NCBI RefSeq assembly: GCF_029633825.1
Contig: NZ_CP090641.1
Coordinates: forward strand, 1,178,001-1,242,000
Reading direction: 5' to 3'
From: Burkholderia contaminans
GTDB taxonomy: Bacteria; Pseudomonadota; Gammaproteobacteria; Burkholderiales; Burkholderiaceae
DNA: 64,000 bases
The notes under the pieces are model-generated. The model was given only the letters and a program-made list of their open reading frames with translations. It had not been told where the DNA came from and searched no databases. The first letter of the stretch is position 1. Every line of letters begins with the position of its first letter. The translations under genes and the position numbers were made by a program. This document shows positions 27,303 through 36,773 of this stretch, piece after piece.

Positions 27303-28253
27303 TCACGTGCGCTCGAGCGCATGGGTGACGAGCGCGTCGATCGTACCGTCGTGCCGAAATCCCGCCTCGATGGCACGGCGATCATTCAGCGGCGGTTGTC
27401 GTCCGAATAGCCGCTCGATCCGCTCCACCGGCGCGTAGTCGATGTCGAACGAGCCGAACCGCCGGACCAACGCATCGACGATCTCTTGAACCGACAGATG
27501 CAGCACCGGGGGCGTCCAGACTCGGCCGACGTGCAACCCCTCTGCGGACATGCGTCCGGCGTGCAGCAGGTTGTCGACACAGCATCTGCGGGACATCCAC
27601 CACACGGTGGCCGAGGGAGAAACGGGACAGGTATAAGACTGGCCGCTCTGCGCCGCGCGGAAGATCTGGCTCATGAACGCGGACCCATGTCCCGCAGAAA
27701 GCGCCGGACGAGCCACGATGCCCGGCAGGCGCAACGCACGGCCATCCAGCTTGCCGCGTCGCGTCCAGTCGGCCAGGATCAGCTCGCCAACCAGCTTGTG
27801 CACGCCGTAGCTCATCGTCGGGCGCGGCAGGGTGTGCTCGTCCACGGACGGGGGTAACGACTCGCCCAACACCGCAACGCTGCTGGCATAGACGACGCGC
27901 GCCGCACGCCCCTGCTCCGTCGCTTGCTTCGCCAGGCGCTCGAACAGCGCCAGCATCCCCGACAGATTCACCCGGTCGCCTTCAGCCGGTTCGGCTTCCG
28001 CCTGCGAGCCGGGCATGCTCGCCAGATGAAAGACGACGTCGACAGGTTTCGACAGCTGCGGCTCGAGAATCTCCGGGCTGCTGAAATCGCCGACCCGTGC
28101 CGTGATTCGCGCATCGTCGTACGGCCACTCCGCTTGCCGGTCGACCAACAGCAGTTCCGACACATCGCCGGGCTCCGCGATACCGTCGCGCAGCAGCCGT
28201 TCGACCAACGCCGTTCCGACAAATCCGCCCGCCCCGGTCACCAGCACTCTCAT
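27303..28253 (-). CDS. NAD-dependent epimerase/dehydratase, DenD-like
   Basis: A 316-residue extended short-chain dehydrogenase. The Rossmann motif GAGGFVG is at 7-13, and the catalytic Y149xxxK153 (SYGVHKLVG) follows S124/S125. The sequence is closest in style to D-erythronate dehydrogenase (DenD), including SYTCPVSPSATVW near residue 206; the actual substrate here is unknown. It is the last of ten leftward genes and overlaps the FAH gene by ATGA, so it probably handles a hydroxy-acid intermediate or side product. Confidence 0.82.
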   Translation of the reverse strand: MRVLVTGAGGFVGTALVERLLRDGIAEPGDVSELLLVDRQAEWPYDDARITARVGDFSSPEILEPQLSKPVDVVFHLASMPGSQAEAEPAEGDRVNLSGMLALFERLAKQATEQGRAARVVYASSVAVLGESLPPSVDEHTLPRPTMSYGVHKLVGELILADWTRRGKLDGRALRLPGIVARPALSAGHGSAFMSQIFRAAQSGQSYTCPVSPSATVWWMSRRCCVDNLLHAGRMSAEGLHVGRVWTPPVLHLSVQEIVDALVRRFGSFDIDYAPVERIERLFGRQPPLNDRRAIEAGFRHDGTIDALVTHALERT

Positions 28254-29257
28254 GGCCGGGCCTCCGCGTCGTCGGCGCGCGGCGCGCGCACGACCCGCTG
28301 ATCGATCGTGCCGAACGGTGCGTTGCCGGCGTCATCGCGCGCCGTCATCCTGACCCGGTCGCCAAAGCGCATGAACCGCGTGCGCGCGGCCCCTTCGTCG
28401 ATCATTTCGATCACGCGGCGCTCGGCGACGCACGCCGAGCCCGCGTTGCGATCGGCATTCGACACCGTGCCGGACCCGACGATCGTCCCCGCCGACAGGC
28501 GGCGCGTACGGGCCGCATGCGCGACGAGCTCACCGAAGCCGAAGTTCATCTCGCGTCCATGCGGATGACCGAACCAGCGGTCGTTCCATTCGACGTGCAG
28601 GCTCAGATGCACGCGGCCGTCGCGCCAGTGCTCGCCGAGTTCGTCGGGCGTGACGGCAACCGGTGCAAAGCTCGTAGAGGGCTTGGCCTGCAGGAAACCA
28701 AAGCCCGTCTTCATTTCGCGCGGGCCGAACGCCCGCAGGCTCCAGTCGTTGAGCTGCACGATCAGGCGGATGCAGCGCAGCGCACCGGCGGCCGATACGC
28801 CCATCGGCACGTGCCCCACCACCACACCGAATTCGCCTTCGAAGTCGATGCCGTCGGCCTCGTCAGGCAAGGGCACGTCGCTGGCCGGGCCAAGGAAATC
28901 GTCGCTGGCGCCCTGGTACATGACCGGCACCGTATCGAACTCGGGAATCGGCGGAGTATTGAACGCCTGCTCCATCAGGCGGCCGTGATTCAGAAACGCC
29001 GAGCCGTCGCACCACTGCGGACTGCGCGGCAAGGGCGCAGCGCAGGCGGCCGGATGGAACGGACGCGCATCGCGCACGCTGCCGGCGTTCAACGCGTCGT
29101 AACGCGCCTGCAAGCCGGGTGCGAGCACGTCCCAGCGATCGAGCACATCAGCCAGTGTCGTTGCGATCGGTGCAGCTTCGACGGCATGGCGCAGGTCGCG
29201 CGACACGACCAGCAAGCGGCCATCGGCGCTGCCATCGGGCAAGGTGGCGAATTTCAT
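28250..29257 (-). CDS. Fumarylacetoacetate hydrolase-family protein
   Basis: 335 residues with the FAH-superfamily C-terminal fold. Metal ligands E140, E142 (FEGEFGVVVG) and D171 (QLNDWSLR) and a GSGTVSN loop are visible. Members cleave C-C bonds of dioxo acids or act as hydratases/decarboxylases in meta-cleavage pathways. The gene overlaps both neighbours by four bases (cupin upstream, dehydrogenase downstream), placing it firmly in the catabolic operon; cleavage of a ring-fission product is a reasonable inference. Confidence 0.87.
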   Translation of the reverse strand: MKFATLPDGSADGRLLVVSRDLRHAVEAAPIATTLADVLDRWDVLAPGLQARYDALNAGSVRDARPFHPAACAAPLPRSPQWCDGSAFLNHGRLMEQAFNTPPIPEFDTVPVMYQGASDDFLGPASDVPLPDEADGIDFEGEFGVVVGHVPMGVSAAGALRCIRLIVQLNDWSLRAFGPREMKTGFGFLQAKPSTSFAPVAVTPDELGEHWRDGRVHLSLHVEWNDRWFGHPHGREMNFGFGELVAHAARTRRLSAGTIVGSGTVSNADRNAGSACVAERRVIEMIDEGAARTRFMRFGDRVRMTARDDAGNAPFGTIDQRVVRAPRADDAEARP

Positions 29258-29850
29258 CGTGCGCCTCCGTGTGCGGGCGTGTCGAGCACGGCGGCAATCG
29301 CCGGATCGTAGGCGCCGTCGATCAGAACGAACAGCATCCGGCATGGGCGACCCGAGCGATTCGCCCAAGCATGGTTGGTTCCCCGCTGAATCACCACGTT
29401 GCCCGGCGCCAGTGCGACTTCGGCATCGTCGAGGATCAAGGTCATTTCGCCTTCGATCACCACGCCGTAATCGATCGACTCGGTGCGATGCATCAGCGGA
29501 TGCGGCGAGCCGGCCTTCACCGTCGACGCTGCTGCGTCGCCGATCTGGCTGAACGCGTCGTGCATCTTCACCGCTCCGTGCGCGAGAAATTCCGGCGTGT
29601 CGGGCGGAATGTCGACGAAGCGCATACGGGTGCCGTGCTTCGGCGGCGGCAGCACGAGCGCGCCAACCGTGGGATCGACGCCGTTGTCCACGATGGCGGG
29701 GCTCGACGACGTGCTCCACACTTCGTGGAATACGGTGCCGGGAATCGCGGCGATTTCCACCACGGTCGGCAGAGGACCGTCGGATGCGACGACTGCCCGA
29801 CCGTCGGCATCGTGTCCGGTCACCACGCGACGAATCGCTGGAAAGCTCAT
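29254..29850 (-). CDS. Cupin-domain protein
   Basis: A 198-residue single-cupin protein. The first cupin motif reads HPLMHRTESIDYGVVIEGEM (about residues 118-137) and the second GNVVIQRGTNHAWANRSGRP (about 150-169), giving His/Glu/His residues for metal binding. The N-terminal half has a second degenerate beta-barrel-like segment. It could be a dioxygenase, isomerase or small-molecule sensor; the operon context favours an enzyme acting on an aromatic or ring-opened intermediate. Four-base overlaps on both sides. Confidence 0.82.
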   Translation of the reverse strand: MSFPAIRRVVTGHDADGRAVVASDGPLPTVVEIAAIPGTVFHEVWSTSSSPAIVDNGVDPTVGALVLPPPKHGTRMRFVDIPPDTPEFLAHGAVKMHDAFSQIGDAAASTVKAGSPHPLMHRTESIDYGVVIEGEMTLILDDAEVALAPGNVVIQRGTNHAWANRSGRPCRMLFVLIDGAYDPAIAAVLDTPAHGGAR

Positions 29851-30662
29851 GCTGCTGCCTCCACGTCGGTGTCATCGAAAATCGCGACGGCGCGCGTCCA
29901 CCCTGCCGACGCACCGCGAATCTTGTGCGGGAAGCAACTGATCGTGAAGCCGGTCGGCGGCAAGGCCGTGAGGTTGTGCAGCTTCTCCAGATGGCAATAG
30001 CCGATATCGCGCCCCGCCTTGTGCCCTTCCCAAATCAGCGACGTATCGCCCGTTTCCGCGATCTTTTTCGCGGTATAGGAGAACGGTGCATCCCAGCTCC
30101 ATGCATCCGTGCCGGTCAGGCGCACGCCACGCTCCAACAGGTACATGGTCGCTTCGTAGCCCATGCCGCAGCCCGCATTGACGTAGTCGTCGTGCCCGTA
30201 GCGCGATCCGGCCCGCGTGTTCACGACGACGATATCGAGCGGCTGCAGTTCATGGCCGATGCGCGCGAGTTCCGCCTCGATGTCGGCCGCCGTCGCGACG
30301 TAGCCGTCCGGAAAGTGCCGGAAATCGAGCTTCACGCCCGGCTGGAAGCACCATTCCAGCGGCACCTGATCGATCGTGATGGACGGTCGAGCCTCACCCA
30401 GGCTCGCATCCATCGTCGAGTGGAAATGCCAGGGCGCGTCGAGATGCGTGCCACTGTGGGTCGTCAGCGTGACCCACTCCGCGGCGGCAGCTTCACCGTC
30501 GGGATAGTCCTCGGGTTTTGTACCCGGCAGCATCGCCATGAATTCGGGCAGCGTGTCGCCGTGCTTCTGATAGCTGATCCTCGGCGCGAGCGGCGGCGGA
30601 TCGGAGAGAACGTCGTTCTCGAGATAGATGGAGAGATCGACGAACCGTCGAACGGGTTTCAT
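29847..30662 (-). CDS. Cyclase-family hydrolase (kynurenine formamidase/isatin hydrolase type)
   Basis: A 271-residue member of the metal-dependent cyclase family. The signature HSGTHLDAPWHF supplies H69, H73, D75 and H79 for the metal centre. The family includes kynurenine formamidase and isatin hydrolase, which open amide or lactam bonds, which would fit degradation of an N-heteroaromatic compound. Three bases separate it from the MFS gene upstream, and its end overlaps the cupin gene. The substrate is not identifiable from sequence. Confidence 0.85.
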   Translation of the reverse strand: MKPVRRFVDLSIYLENDVLSDPPPLAPRISYQKHGDTLPEFMAMLPGTKPEDYPDGEAAAAEWVTLTTHSGTHLDAPWHFHSTMDASLGEARPSITIDQVPLEWCFQPGVKLDFRHFPDGYVATAADIEAELARIGHELQPLDIVVVNTRAGSRYGHDDYVNAGCGMGYEATMYLLERGVRLTGTDAWSWDAPFSYTAKKIAETGDTSLIWEGHKAGRDIGYCHLEKLHNLTALPPTGFTISCFPHKIRGASAGWTRAVAIFDDTDVEAAA

Positions 30663-30664
30663 GT

Positions 30665-31867
30665 TCAGACTCCTTGGGATGGGGAACCGCGATCGAGCCG
30701 CGAGAAGCAGACCGCCGCAGCGGTGGCGATCAGCACTGCAGCGAACCCGAGGCTGCCGTAGCCGGACTGCTTGACGAGCGTGCCGCCGAGCACCGGGCCG
30801 ATGGCGGCGCCCGTCATCAGCATCGCCGGCGTCGCGGCCACGGCGCGGCCGGTGCGGTCGATGCGCGCCAGCATGCCGAACGCGAAGGTGTGGGTGAAGA
30901 TCATCACGGCGGCAAAGACCGAGGTGGCCGCCGCGTACGGCACGAACGCCGCGCTTTGCGTGATGACCAGCGCCAGCGCGGCCTGCACAACGGGGCCCGC
31001 CTGCACGACCTTGCGGCCCGGCACGCGCGTTTCGAGCAGTCCCGCGACGGGAGCGGGAAACAGGTTGACGATGCCGAGCGCGATCAACGTCGCGATCACG
31101 GCGCTCAAACCGAATCCGCGATCGAGGCCGATACGCTGGACAAAACTGAACAGCATCGACTGCGTCAGCGCCATGCAGCCGACGCCTGCCATGCCGAACC
31201 AGACGACACGCTCGAAGCGAGGCTCGCCGCCGGTTGCCGCGCTGCCGCGCGCTTGAAGCGACGGAAACGCGAGCGCGCAGGCGATCGCGGCAACACCCAT
31301 CACGCTCGCAAAAACGTGAAACAGCATCGGGCCGCCATGCGTTGCGATCAGTCCCGGCACGGTGCCGAGAAACGCGATAGCGAAGATGCCGAGCGCGAGG
31401 CCGGAGATCGCGAACAAACGATGCGGATTGCGGCTGCGCCCGACGGTGCCGTGCGTGAAGCTCAGGCCGCATCCGACAGCGACGCCCGCGACGGCATGCA
31501 GCGTCGCCAACATCAGGTAGCGATCAACCGGCACGGACGTGATGCCGACGAACGCGCCCGCCGCGATGCCGAAGCCGACGGTCGACATCGCGCGCGCCGG
31601 CAGGCGATTCAAGCGCGGCGAGAAAAAGACGCTGCTCAGCACGGCACCGGCCAGGAACAGCGTGGCGAGCAGGCCCGCCTTCTGGGGATCGAGCCGATAC
31701 GCACCGATCAACGTGCCGACCCAAACCGGCAAGGCCACCAGATCGACCATGCCGGCGCAATGCGCGAGCATCAACGCAACGGTGCCGAACGCGCCAAGCC
31801 GCGTCGTGTCGGTCGATATCGACCGGTCGGCAGGTGCCGGCGTCGTGGGGGAAAGGTTCGTCTCCAT
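30665..31867 (-). CDS. MFS transporter
   Basis: 400 residues with about twelve hydrophobic segments, in two six-helix halves separated by a loop near residues 205-220. An MFS family assignment rests on this pattern and on Gly-rich helices; no substrate-specific signature is visible. Located inside the catabolic operon, 17 bp after the FAD monooxygenase and 3 bp before the cyclase gene, so it probably imports the growth substrate or exports a toxic intermediate. Confidence 0.82.
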   Translation of the reverse strand: METNLSPTTPAPADRSISTDTTRLGAFGTVALMLAHCAGMVDLVALPVWVGTLIGAYRLDPQKAGLLATLFLAGAVLSSVFFSPRLNRLPARAMSTVGFGIAAGAFVGITSVPVDRYLMLATLHAVAGVAVGCGLSFTHGTVGRSRNPHRLFAISGLALGIFAIAFLGTVPGLIATHGGPMLFHVFASVMGVAAIACALAFPSLQARGSAATGGEPRFERVVWFGMAGVGCMALTQSMLFSFVQRIGLDRGFGLSAVIATLIALGIVNLFPAPVAGLLETRVPGRKVVQAGPVVQAALALVITQSAAFVPYAAATSVFAAVMIFTHTFAFGMLARIDRTGRAVAATPAMLMTGAAIGPVLGGTLVKQSGYGSLGFAAVLIATAAAVCFSRLDRGSPSQGV

Positions 31868-31883
31868 CGTACCTCCGCTTGCG

Positions 31884-33014
31884 TCAGATAGGCCGCGCGA
31901 GACTCATATGCGTCTCGTGCATGATGCGCCGGTGTTCCTCCTTGTCGCCGCCGCCAATCTCGATCTCACCAAGCCGCCCGGAGTTTTCCACCACCATGCG
32001 GCAGCGCTCCCAACGACGCGCCTGGAATGCCTGCAAGGCAGCCTCCACCGTCGCACCGCGCCCCAGCTCTTCGGCAAGCACGATCGCATCCTCGATGCCT
32101 ATGCCCGCGCCCGCCGCCATATGCGGCGTGGTCGCGTGCACCGTATCACCGACGAGCACCACCCGTGAGCTGAACCAGGGCGCCGGCAGCAGCAGGCTTT
32201 CCAGCGGACGGTAGTTGACGTGCGATTCGGTGCCGATCTGCGCGCGGATGGACCGGATCAGCGGCACGTCGAACATGGCCAGCAACTCGGACAGCATGCG
32301 CGGCCATTCGGCGGGATCGATGTAGTCGTTGGTCGGCCTGTCCTCGGTGACGAAGACGTACATTTCCTCCCGGGAAACCGGATTGACACCCGCCTTGATC
32401 CGGTGCCCCAGCCACATCGTCGCGCAAGCGATCTCCGCCGGTCGCGGCACCACGGCGCGCCACACGCCCTGGCCCGTATAGCGCGGCTTCGGCGCATCGG
32501 GAAACGCCGCTGCGCGCACTTTCGAGTAGAGGCCGTCCGCGCCCACCACGAGGTCGTAGGTACCGTGCGTGCCGTCCGTGAACGCCACGTCCACTTGTTC
32601 GCCGCGCGGCTCGATCCGCGAGAAGGTGCAGCCGAGCTTCACGCGCACGCCTGCGGCGCGTGTCGCCTTGGCGAGAATATCGGCCAGCACCGGGCGCATG
32701 ATCGCGCCGCCGCCAGGAACGTCCTCGCCGGCCACTCGCGGAGTCGGCAGCACGCCGATCGACTGGCCGCCGGCCGTGTACAGATTCACGCCGTCGCCGC
32801 CGTGGCCGCGTTCGAAGAAGTCGTCGAGCACGCCGATCGTGCGCAGCGCGCGCAACGTGGGCCCGCCAATGCTGATGCCGGCACCGTACGAGCGCCAGCC
32901 CTGGTCGATCTCGACGAGGTCGACAGTGAGGCCGAGCTTCGCGCACTGGATCGCCGTCGCCATACCGGAAAATCCGCCGCCTATGACGAGGACGTGTTGA
33001 AGAGGGGCTGCCAT
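31884..33014 (-). CDS. FAD-dependent aromatic-ring monooxygenase
   Basis: 376 residues, group A flavin monooxygenase fold. Dinucleotide motif VIGGGFSGMATA (about 10-21), a DG motif in LVVGADGLYSKVR (about 155-167) and the FAD ribityl motif LVGDTVHATTPHMAAGAG (about 288-305). Relatives hydroxylate salicylate, hydroxynicotinate and other phenolic substrates using NAD(P)H and O2. It lies between the Rieske and MFS genes of the catabolic operon and is the probable hydroxylation step that prepares a ring for extradiol cleavage. Confidence 0.88.
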   Translation of the reverse strand: MAAPLQHVLVIGGGFSGMATAIQCAKLGLTVDLVEIDQGWRSYGAGISIGGPTLRALRTIGVLDDFFERGHGGDGVNLYTAGGQSIGVLPTPRVAGEDVPGGGAIMRPVLADILAKATRAAGVRVKLGCTFSRIEPRGEQVDVAFTDGTHGTYDLVVGADGLYSKVRAAAFPDAPKPRYTGQGVWRAVVPRPAEIACATMWLGHRIKAGVNPVSREEMYVFVTEDRPTNDYIDPAEWPRMLSELLAMFDVPLIRSIRAQIGTESHVNYRPLESLLLPAPWFSSRVVLVGDTVHATTPHMAAGAGIGIEDAIVLAEELGRGATVEAALQAFQARRWERCRMVVENSGRLGEIEIGGGDKEEHRRIMHETHMSLARPI

Positions 33015-33049
33015 CTGGATGTCTCCTTGTTATGCCTGGTGTGGGCGTG

Positions 33050-33409
33050 TCATGTCGCGATCAGCACGATGGTGCCGTCGCGCGTCACGTCGATCTCGAC
33101 GGGTGTCAGCCGCTGACCGAGGCACGGGCCGAGTACGCACTCACCGCTTGCGATGTCGAACTGCGCCCCGTGCGCGTGGCAGACGATTCGGGTGCCGTCA
33201 CCGTTCAGGTAGGCGTCCTTGCGCCAGGCCATCTGCGTTTCGCCGAAAAAGTGCGGACACGCATCGCGATATGCACGAACCTGCGCGCCGTACCGCACGA
33301 CAAAAAGCGTGTCGTGCCCCTGCCCATCGGGATCGAAGCCGCGCGCGCCGGGATCGGGCAGATCGTCGACGCTGGCGAGTCGAATGCGATCGGGATATGT
33401 CTCGGACAT
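33050..33409 (-). CDS. Rieske [2Fe-2S] ferredoxin-like protein
   Basis: A 119-residue small Rieske protein. Cluster ligands are C51-P-H53 and C77-H-A-H80, a C-x-H then C-x2-H pattern with a 23-residue spacer, slightly longer than usual. ATG 33409 was chosen as the first in-frame start giving the normal family length. No ferredoxin reductase or Rieske oxygenase large subunit is in the operon, so its redox partner is either elsewhere or is one of the oxygenases here. Confidence 0.87.
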   Translation of the reverse strand: MSETYPDRIRLASVDDLPDPGARGFDPDGQGHDTLFVVRYGAQVRAYRDACPHFFGETQMAWRKDAYLNGDGTRIVCHAHGAQFDIASGECVLGPCLGQRLTPVEIDVTRDGTIVLIAT

Positions 33410-33428
33410 GACGGAACGATGCTCGCCG

Positions 33429-34385
33429 TCAATCCGACTTCGCCGCGGCCGCCCCCGGCGGAGAACCGCCCGGCGCCCACTTGTCGCGATGCTGGAACAG
33501 GAACAGTTGCGACGCGTCGGCACCCATCGGCGCCTCGCGCGCGTTCCATGCATCGTCGTGCAGATCCATGTCGGCGTCGTACTCGACGTGACAGCCGAGC
33601 GGGCTGTTGAAATACCAGAACCAGTTCGAGCCGAACCGATGACGCCCCGGCCCCCAGAACGACTGGTAGCCCTTCGCGACGAACCGCGTGCCCGCCTGCA
33701 GCACTTCGGTCGGTCCGCCCATATGGAACGTGAAATGCTCGCAACCCTTCATGAAAGGCGGCGTCTGAATCATGAAGAGCGTGTGATGGTCGAGCGTGCC
33801 GGCCGGCTGCAGGAATGGCCCGACGCCCGTGAATCGGTCGGTGCAGCGAAAGCCGAGGCGCTCCACATAGAACGCTTCGGCCTTCGCCGCATCCGGCACG
33901 AAGTAGACGACGTGCGAGAGCGTGCGCGGAGTCAGCACCGCGTCGTCGCTCACGGCCACGATGTTCGGCGCGCGCTGCGCAGGCGCGCCCGGCGCATTCA
34001 CGGGCTCGGCGGCCAAGGCGAGCGGACGGCGCCTGGTGACCTGGAAGCCGATCGCAAAACCCATGTCGTCGAGCGATTCGATCGATCCGTCGGCGAGCGT
34101 GCGCACTTCGCGGTCGCGGCACAGTTCCGCCGCGATCGCGTCGATCGTCGCGGCATCCGCGACGCCGTAAATCGTCTTGCGCAGCATGCTTGCCGTGCCG
34201 AGCGCAGGCGGCAATGCCGGATCGTCGCGGCGAGCGATGTCGATGCCCGTTCCGTCGAGTGCCTCGAAACGGCCGCCGGTATTGTCGCTGCGCACCGGCA
34301 GCAGCCCGTAGTCAAGCAGATATTGGCTGCAGGCGGCGACGTCGTCCACGCCGAAGACCAGCGTATCGGGTCCGATGATATTCAT
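33429..34385 (-). CDS. VOC-family extradiol-type dioxygenase
   Basis: A 318-residue two-domain vicinal-oxygen-chelate protein. The C-terminal domain has the 2-His-1-carboxylate triad of type I extradiol dioxygenases: H158 (LSHVVYFV), H217 (CEHFTFHMGG) and E268 (HVEYDAD). The N-terminal domain is a degenerate copy. Likely role: ring cleavage of a dihydroxylated compound, using Fe(II) or Mn(II) and O2. Located between the alpha/beta hydrolase and Rieske genes, matching a meta-cleavage order. Confidence 0.85.
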   Translation of the reverse strand: MNIIGPDTLVFGVDDVAACSQYLLDYGLLPVRSDNTGGRFEALDGTGIDIARRDDPALPPALGTASMLRKTIYGVADAATIDAIAAELCRDREVRTLADGSIESLDDMGFAIGFQVTRRRPLALAAEPVNAPGAPAQRAPNIVAVSDDAVLTPRTLSHVVYFVPDAAKAEAFYVERLGFRCTDRFTGVGPFLQPAGTLDHHTLFMIQTPPFMKGCEHFTFHMGGPTEVLQAGTRFVAKGYQSFWGPGRHRFGSNWFWYFNSPLGCHVEYDADMDLHDDAWNAREAPMGADASQLFLFQHRDKWAPGGSPPGAAAAKSD

Positions 34386-34416
34386 GAGATGTGCGTGCTT
34401 GAGATGGGTGAATGAG

Positions 34417-35577
34417 TCAGAGCGAGGTGCGTCCGCCGAGCGTTTCGGCGATCCAGTCAGCGATGAAGTGCCCCGCGTTGATCGAGTTGTCGAAGCTCGA
34501 ATGCTGGACGCCGCCTTCGCGCTCGGTGAAGATCTTGAGCTCGCGCTTGGGGCTGTTCACGAGTTGCTCGTACGTGCGATGAGCCCAGGCGACCGGGATC
34601 TGCGAATCCTGCGAACCATGCGTGACGAGGAACGGCACTTTGATACGATCGAGCACGCCGTCGAGATGCACGTCTTCGGCGATGCGCATGAAGTCGTCGA
34701 TATCCTTCGCGCCCCAGACCCAGCAGACATGCTTCCAGTAGTGCGGCACCGGGAAGTTGCCTTCGCGCTGCAGGCGTTTTTTCTGGACGTCGCGCCAGTC
34801 GTGGTTGGCGCCCCACACCACACCGCAGGCGAAACGCGGCTCGAACGCGACTGCGCGCGGGCAGTAGTAGCCGCCGAGCGACACGCCCTCCATGCCGATC
34901 CGCTTCGGATCGACGTCGTCCCGGCCTTCGAGCCAGTCGACGATCTTGCTCGCCCAGACTTCCGAGTTGTATACGGCATTCAGGCCGTGCAGCCGCAACG
35001 CTTCGCCGGTACCGGGCTGGTCGACAATCAACGACGACACGCCGCGCGCGGCCAGCCAGGCCGGCAAGCCCACGAAGTACTTCATTTCCTTGGTCGAATC
35101 GAGCCCGTTGACCTGCACGAGCAGCGGGCTGCGCGCGTTGGCGTTCTTCGCTTTCACAAGGAGTCCGGACAGATGCGTGTCGCCGGACGGAATGGCGACG
35201 CGCTCGCAGTTTTCTCCAGAGAGTGCGATGCCATTGTCGAACGTATCGAGCGAGCGTTGGTAAAGATCGATACGCCCCGGGGCATCGTGCGCGAGCATGC
35301 GCTCGGCCGTGATCAGATAGATCGCGGCACGCTTGTACTTCTCGCCCGCCGACAACCGCCGCCCCCGGGCCTCGTCGTCCTGCGCGAGATCGCAAAGGCG
35401 ATCGGCCTTCTCGACCCACGCTTCGCGAAACGCACGCGTGCCGTCGGCGTCCGGTTGCCTGGCCGCTTCCTGGAGCGGCCCACACATCTCCTCGATTTCA
35501 CCGATGCGCGCGCCCATTTCGATGGCGAGATTGACGGACAGATTCCAGACGTAGTTGGTAGGAAAGTATCGGAACAT
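34417..35577 (-). CDS. Alpha/beta hydrolase, FrsA/dihydroxypseudooxynicotine hydrolase-like
   Basis: 386 residues: a helical N-terminal region (about 1-125) and an alpha/beta-hydrolase domain. Nucleophile S233 in GMEGVSLGGYY, acid D324 in GSQDSQIP, and H359 in VQHSSFDN. The arrangement resembles 2,6-dihydroxypseudooxynicotine hydrolase, a C-C bond hydrolase of nicotine breakdown, and related family enzymes. It should hydrolyse the ring-fission product of the neighbouring dioxygenase. Second gene of the operon, 87 bp after the outer-membrane channel gene. Confidence 0.84.
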   Translation of the reverse strand: MFRYFPTNYVWNLSVNLAIEMGARIGEIEEMCGPLQEAARQPDADGTRAFREAWVEKADRLCDLAQDDEARGRRLSAGEKYKRAAIYLITAERMLAHDAPGRIDLYQRSLDTFDNGIALSGENCERVAIPSGDTHLSGLLVKAKNANARSPLLVQVNGLDSTKEMKYFVGLPAWLAARGVSSLIVDQPGTGEALRLHGLNAVYNSEVWASKIVDWLEGRDDVDPKRIGMEGVSLGGYYCPRAVAFEPRFACGVVWGANHDWRDVQKKRLQREGNFPVPHYWKHVCWVWGAKDIDDFMRIAEDVHLDGVLDRIKVPFLVTHGSQDSQIPVAWAHRTYEQLVNSPKRELKIFTEREGGVQHSSFDNSINAGHFIADWIAETLGGRTSL

Positions 35578-35664
35578 GCTGATTGCCTTGATTGAAATTG
35601 CGTATTGCTCGATGACGGCGCCGATGACCGGTTCTCGCGCGCAGTCCGGCGCGCGACACGATGC

Positions 35665-36579
35665 TCAGCCCTTGTGCCCGAAGCCGGCCCACAACGGGAT
35701 GGCGATGTTCAGCCACACACTGCTGCTCTTCGCCGTGTTTGCGGCATAGATGCCTTGCTGATAATTGAGGTTGACGTTCCAGCTTCTCGCGTCGTACACG
35801 ATCGACGGACCGATACCGAAGGTCCGCATGCGATTGCCAACGCTCACGCCGCCGGCCTTGTCGTCGCTGAACTGGTTCAGGTACGCGCCGACCACGCCGA
35901 GTTTCCACGGGCCGAAGTTCCAGCCTGCGTTGAACTCCGCGACATAACCGTCGCCCGAGCTGTAGTCCGTCGTGCCGTTCTTCAGATTGAGCAGGAAGCG
36001 GTTTGCGAGCGCGACGTCGATTCCGTTGGGAACGTTGTAGCGAATCGAGATCACCGGCTGCACCGAGGTGTAGCCCACCGCGACACTCGACTTGACCGGG
36101 CTATAGGAACCCGTCTCGAATGCAACGTCGATGCCCGACGCAATCGCCAGGTTCGGCGAGAGATTCCATTGCAGCAACACGGGCGTCAGCGTGATGTTGG
36201 AGAGGCCGTTCTGCGTGCTCGACTGCCCGAACACGGTGCTGTGCAATGACACAACGGGAATGACCAGCTGCGTATAGACGTTTGCGCCGAGCAGATGGAA
36301 CGGATACGCCGCCAGCAGACGCGTGGTTTCCGAAAACACCGACGTATGGAACGGAATCGGCAGTTTCTTGCCGTCGTTGCCATAGAGGCCGTTCGCAAAG
36401 CTGTAGTTGAACTGTTCGAGTGCGAACAGGCCGGGGATCGGCGGCAGGTTGGCGATATTCGTCCCCACCGCGCCGGCCGGATACGGTGAAACGCCGCCTT
36501 CGAACGCCAGTGCATCCTTCATCGAACCCGTCGCCAACACGGCGCAACCGACAACGGCTGCGATCAGTTTCGTGGACAT
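35665..36579 (-). CDS. Outer-membrane transport protein, phenol MetA-pathway/SphA-like
   Basis: 304 residues with a signal peptide (about 1-25) and alternating amphipathic strands throughout, ending in an aromatic-containing strand (WLNIAIPLWAGFGHKG). This is the pattern of the COG4313 outer-membrane proteins that occur at the front of aromatic-degradation operons. Presumed to let the hydrophobic substrate through the outer membrane. ATG 36579 has GAGGAGACAGC upstream. First gene of the leftward operon, divergent from the LysR gene. Confidence 0.8.
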   Translation of the reverse strand: MSTKLIAAVVGCAVLATGSMKDALAFEGGVSPYPAGAVGTNIANLPPIPGLFALEQFNYSFANGLYGNDGKKLPIPFHTSVFSETTRLLAAYPFHLLGANVYTQLVIPVVSLHSTVFGQSSTQNGLSNITLTPVLLQWNLSPNLAIASGIDVAFETGSYSPVKSSVAVGYTSVQPVISIRYNVPNGIDVALANRFLLNLKNGTTDYSSGDGYVAEFNAGWNFGPWKLGVVGAYLNQFSDDKAGGVSVGNRMRTFGIGPSIVYDARSWNVNLNYQQGIYAANTAKSSSVWLNIAIPLWAGFGHKG

Positions 36580-36773
36580 GCTGTCTCCTCTTCCTGGAGG
36601 CGCGTTTGCGCCGCCTGGCATCTCTTTTAGTAGTGGAAAGCGCGGTGCAGACGGCCGAGGTACAGCGGTACGCTCGATCCGAAAATGACCTGACGCTGGC
36701 CTCCCGATACGATGCGCGGGCTGCCGTCGCGTCGAGATGTGGCTAGGTTAGGACAGGCTGATGTATGCTAAAA

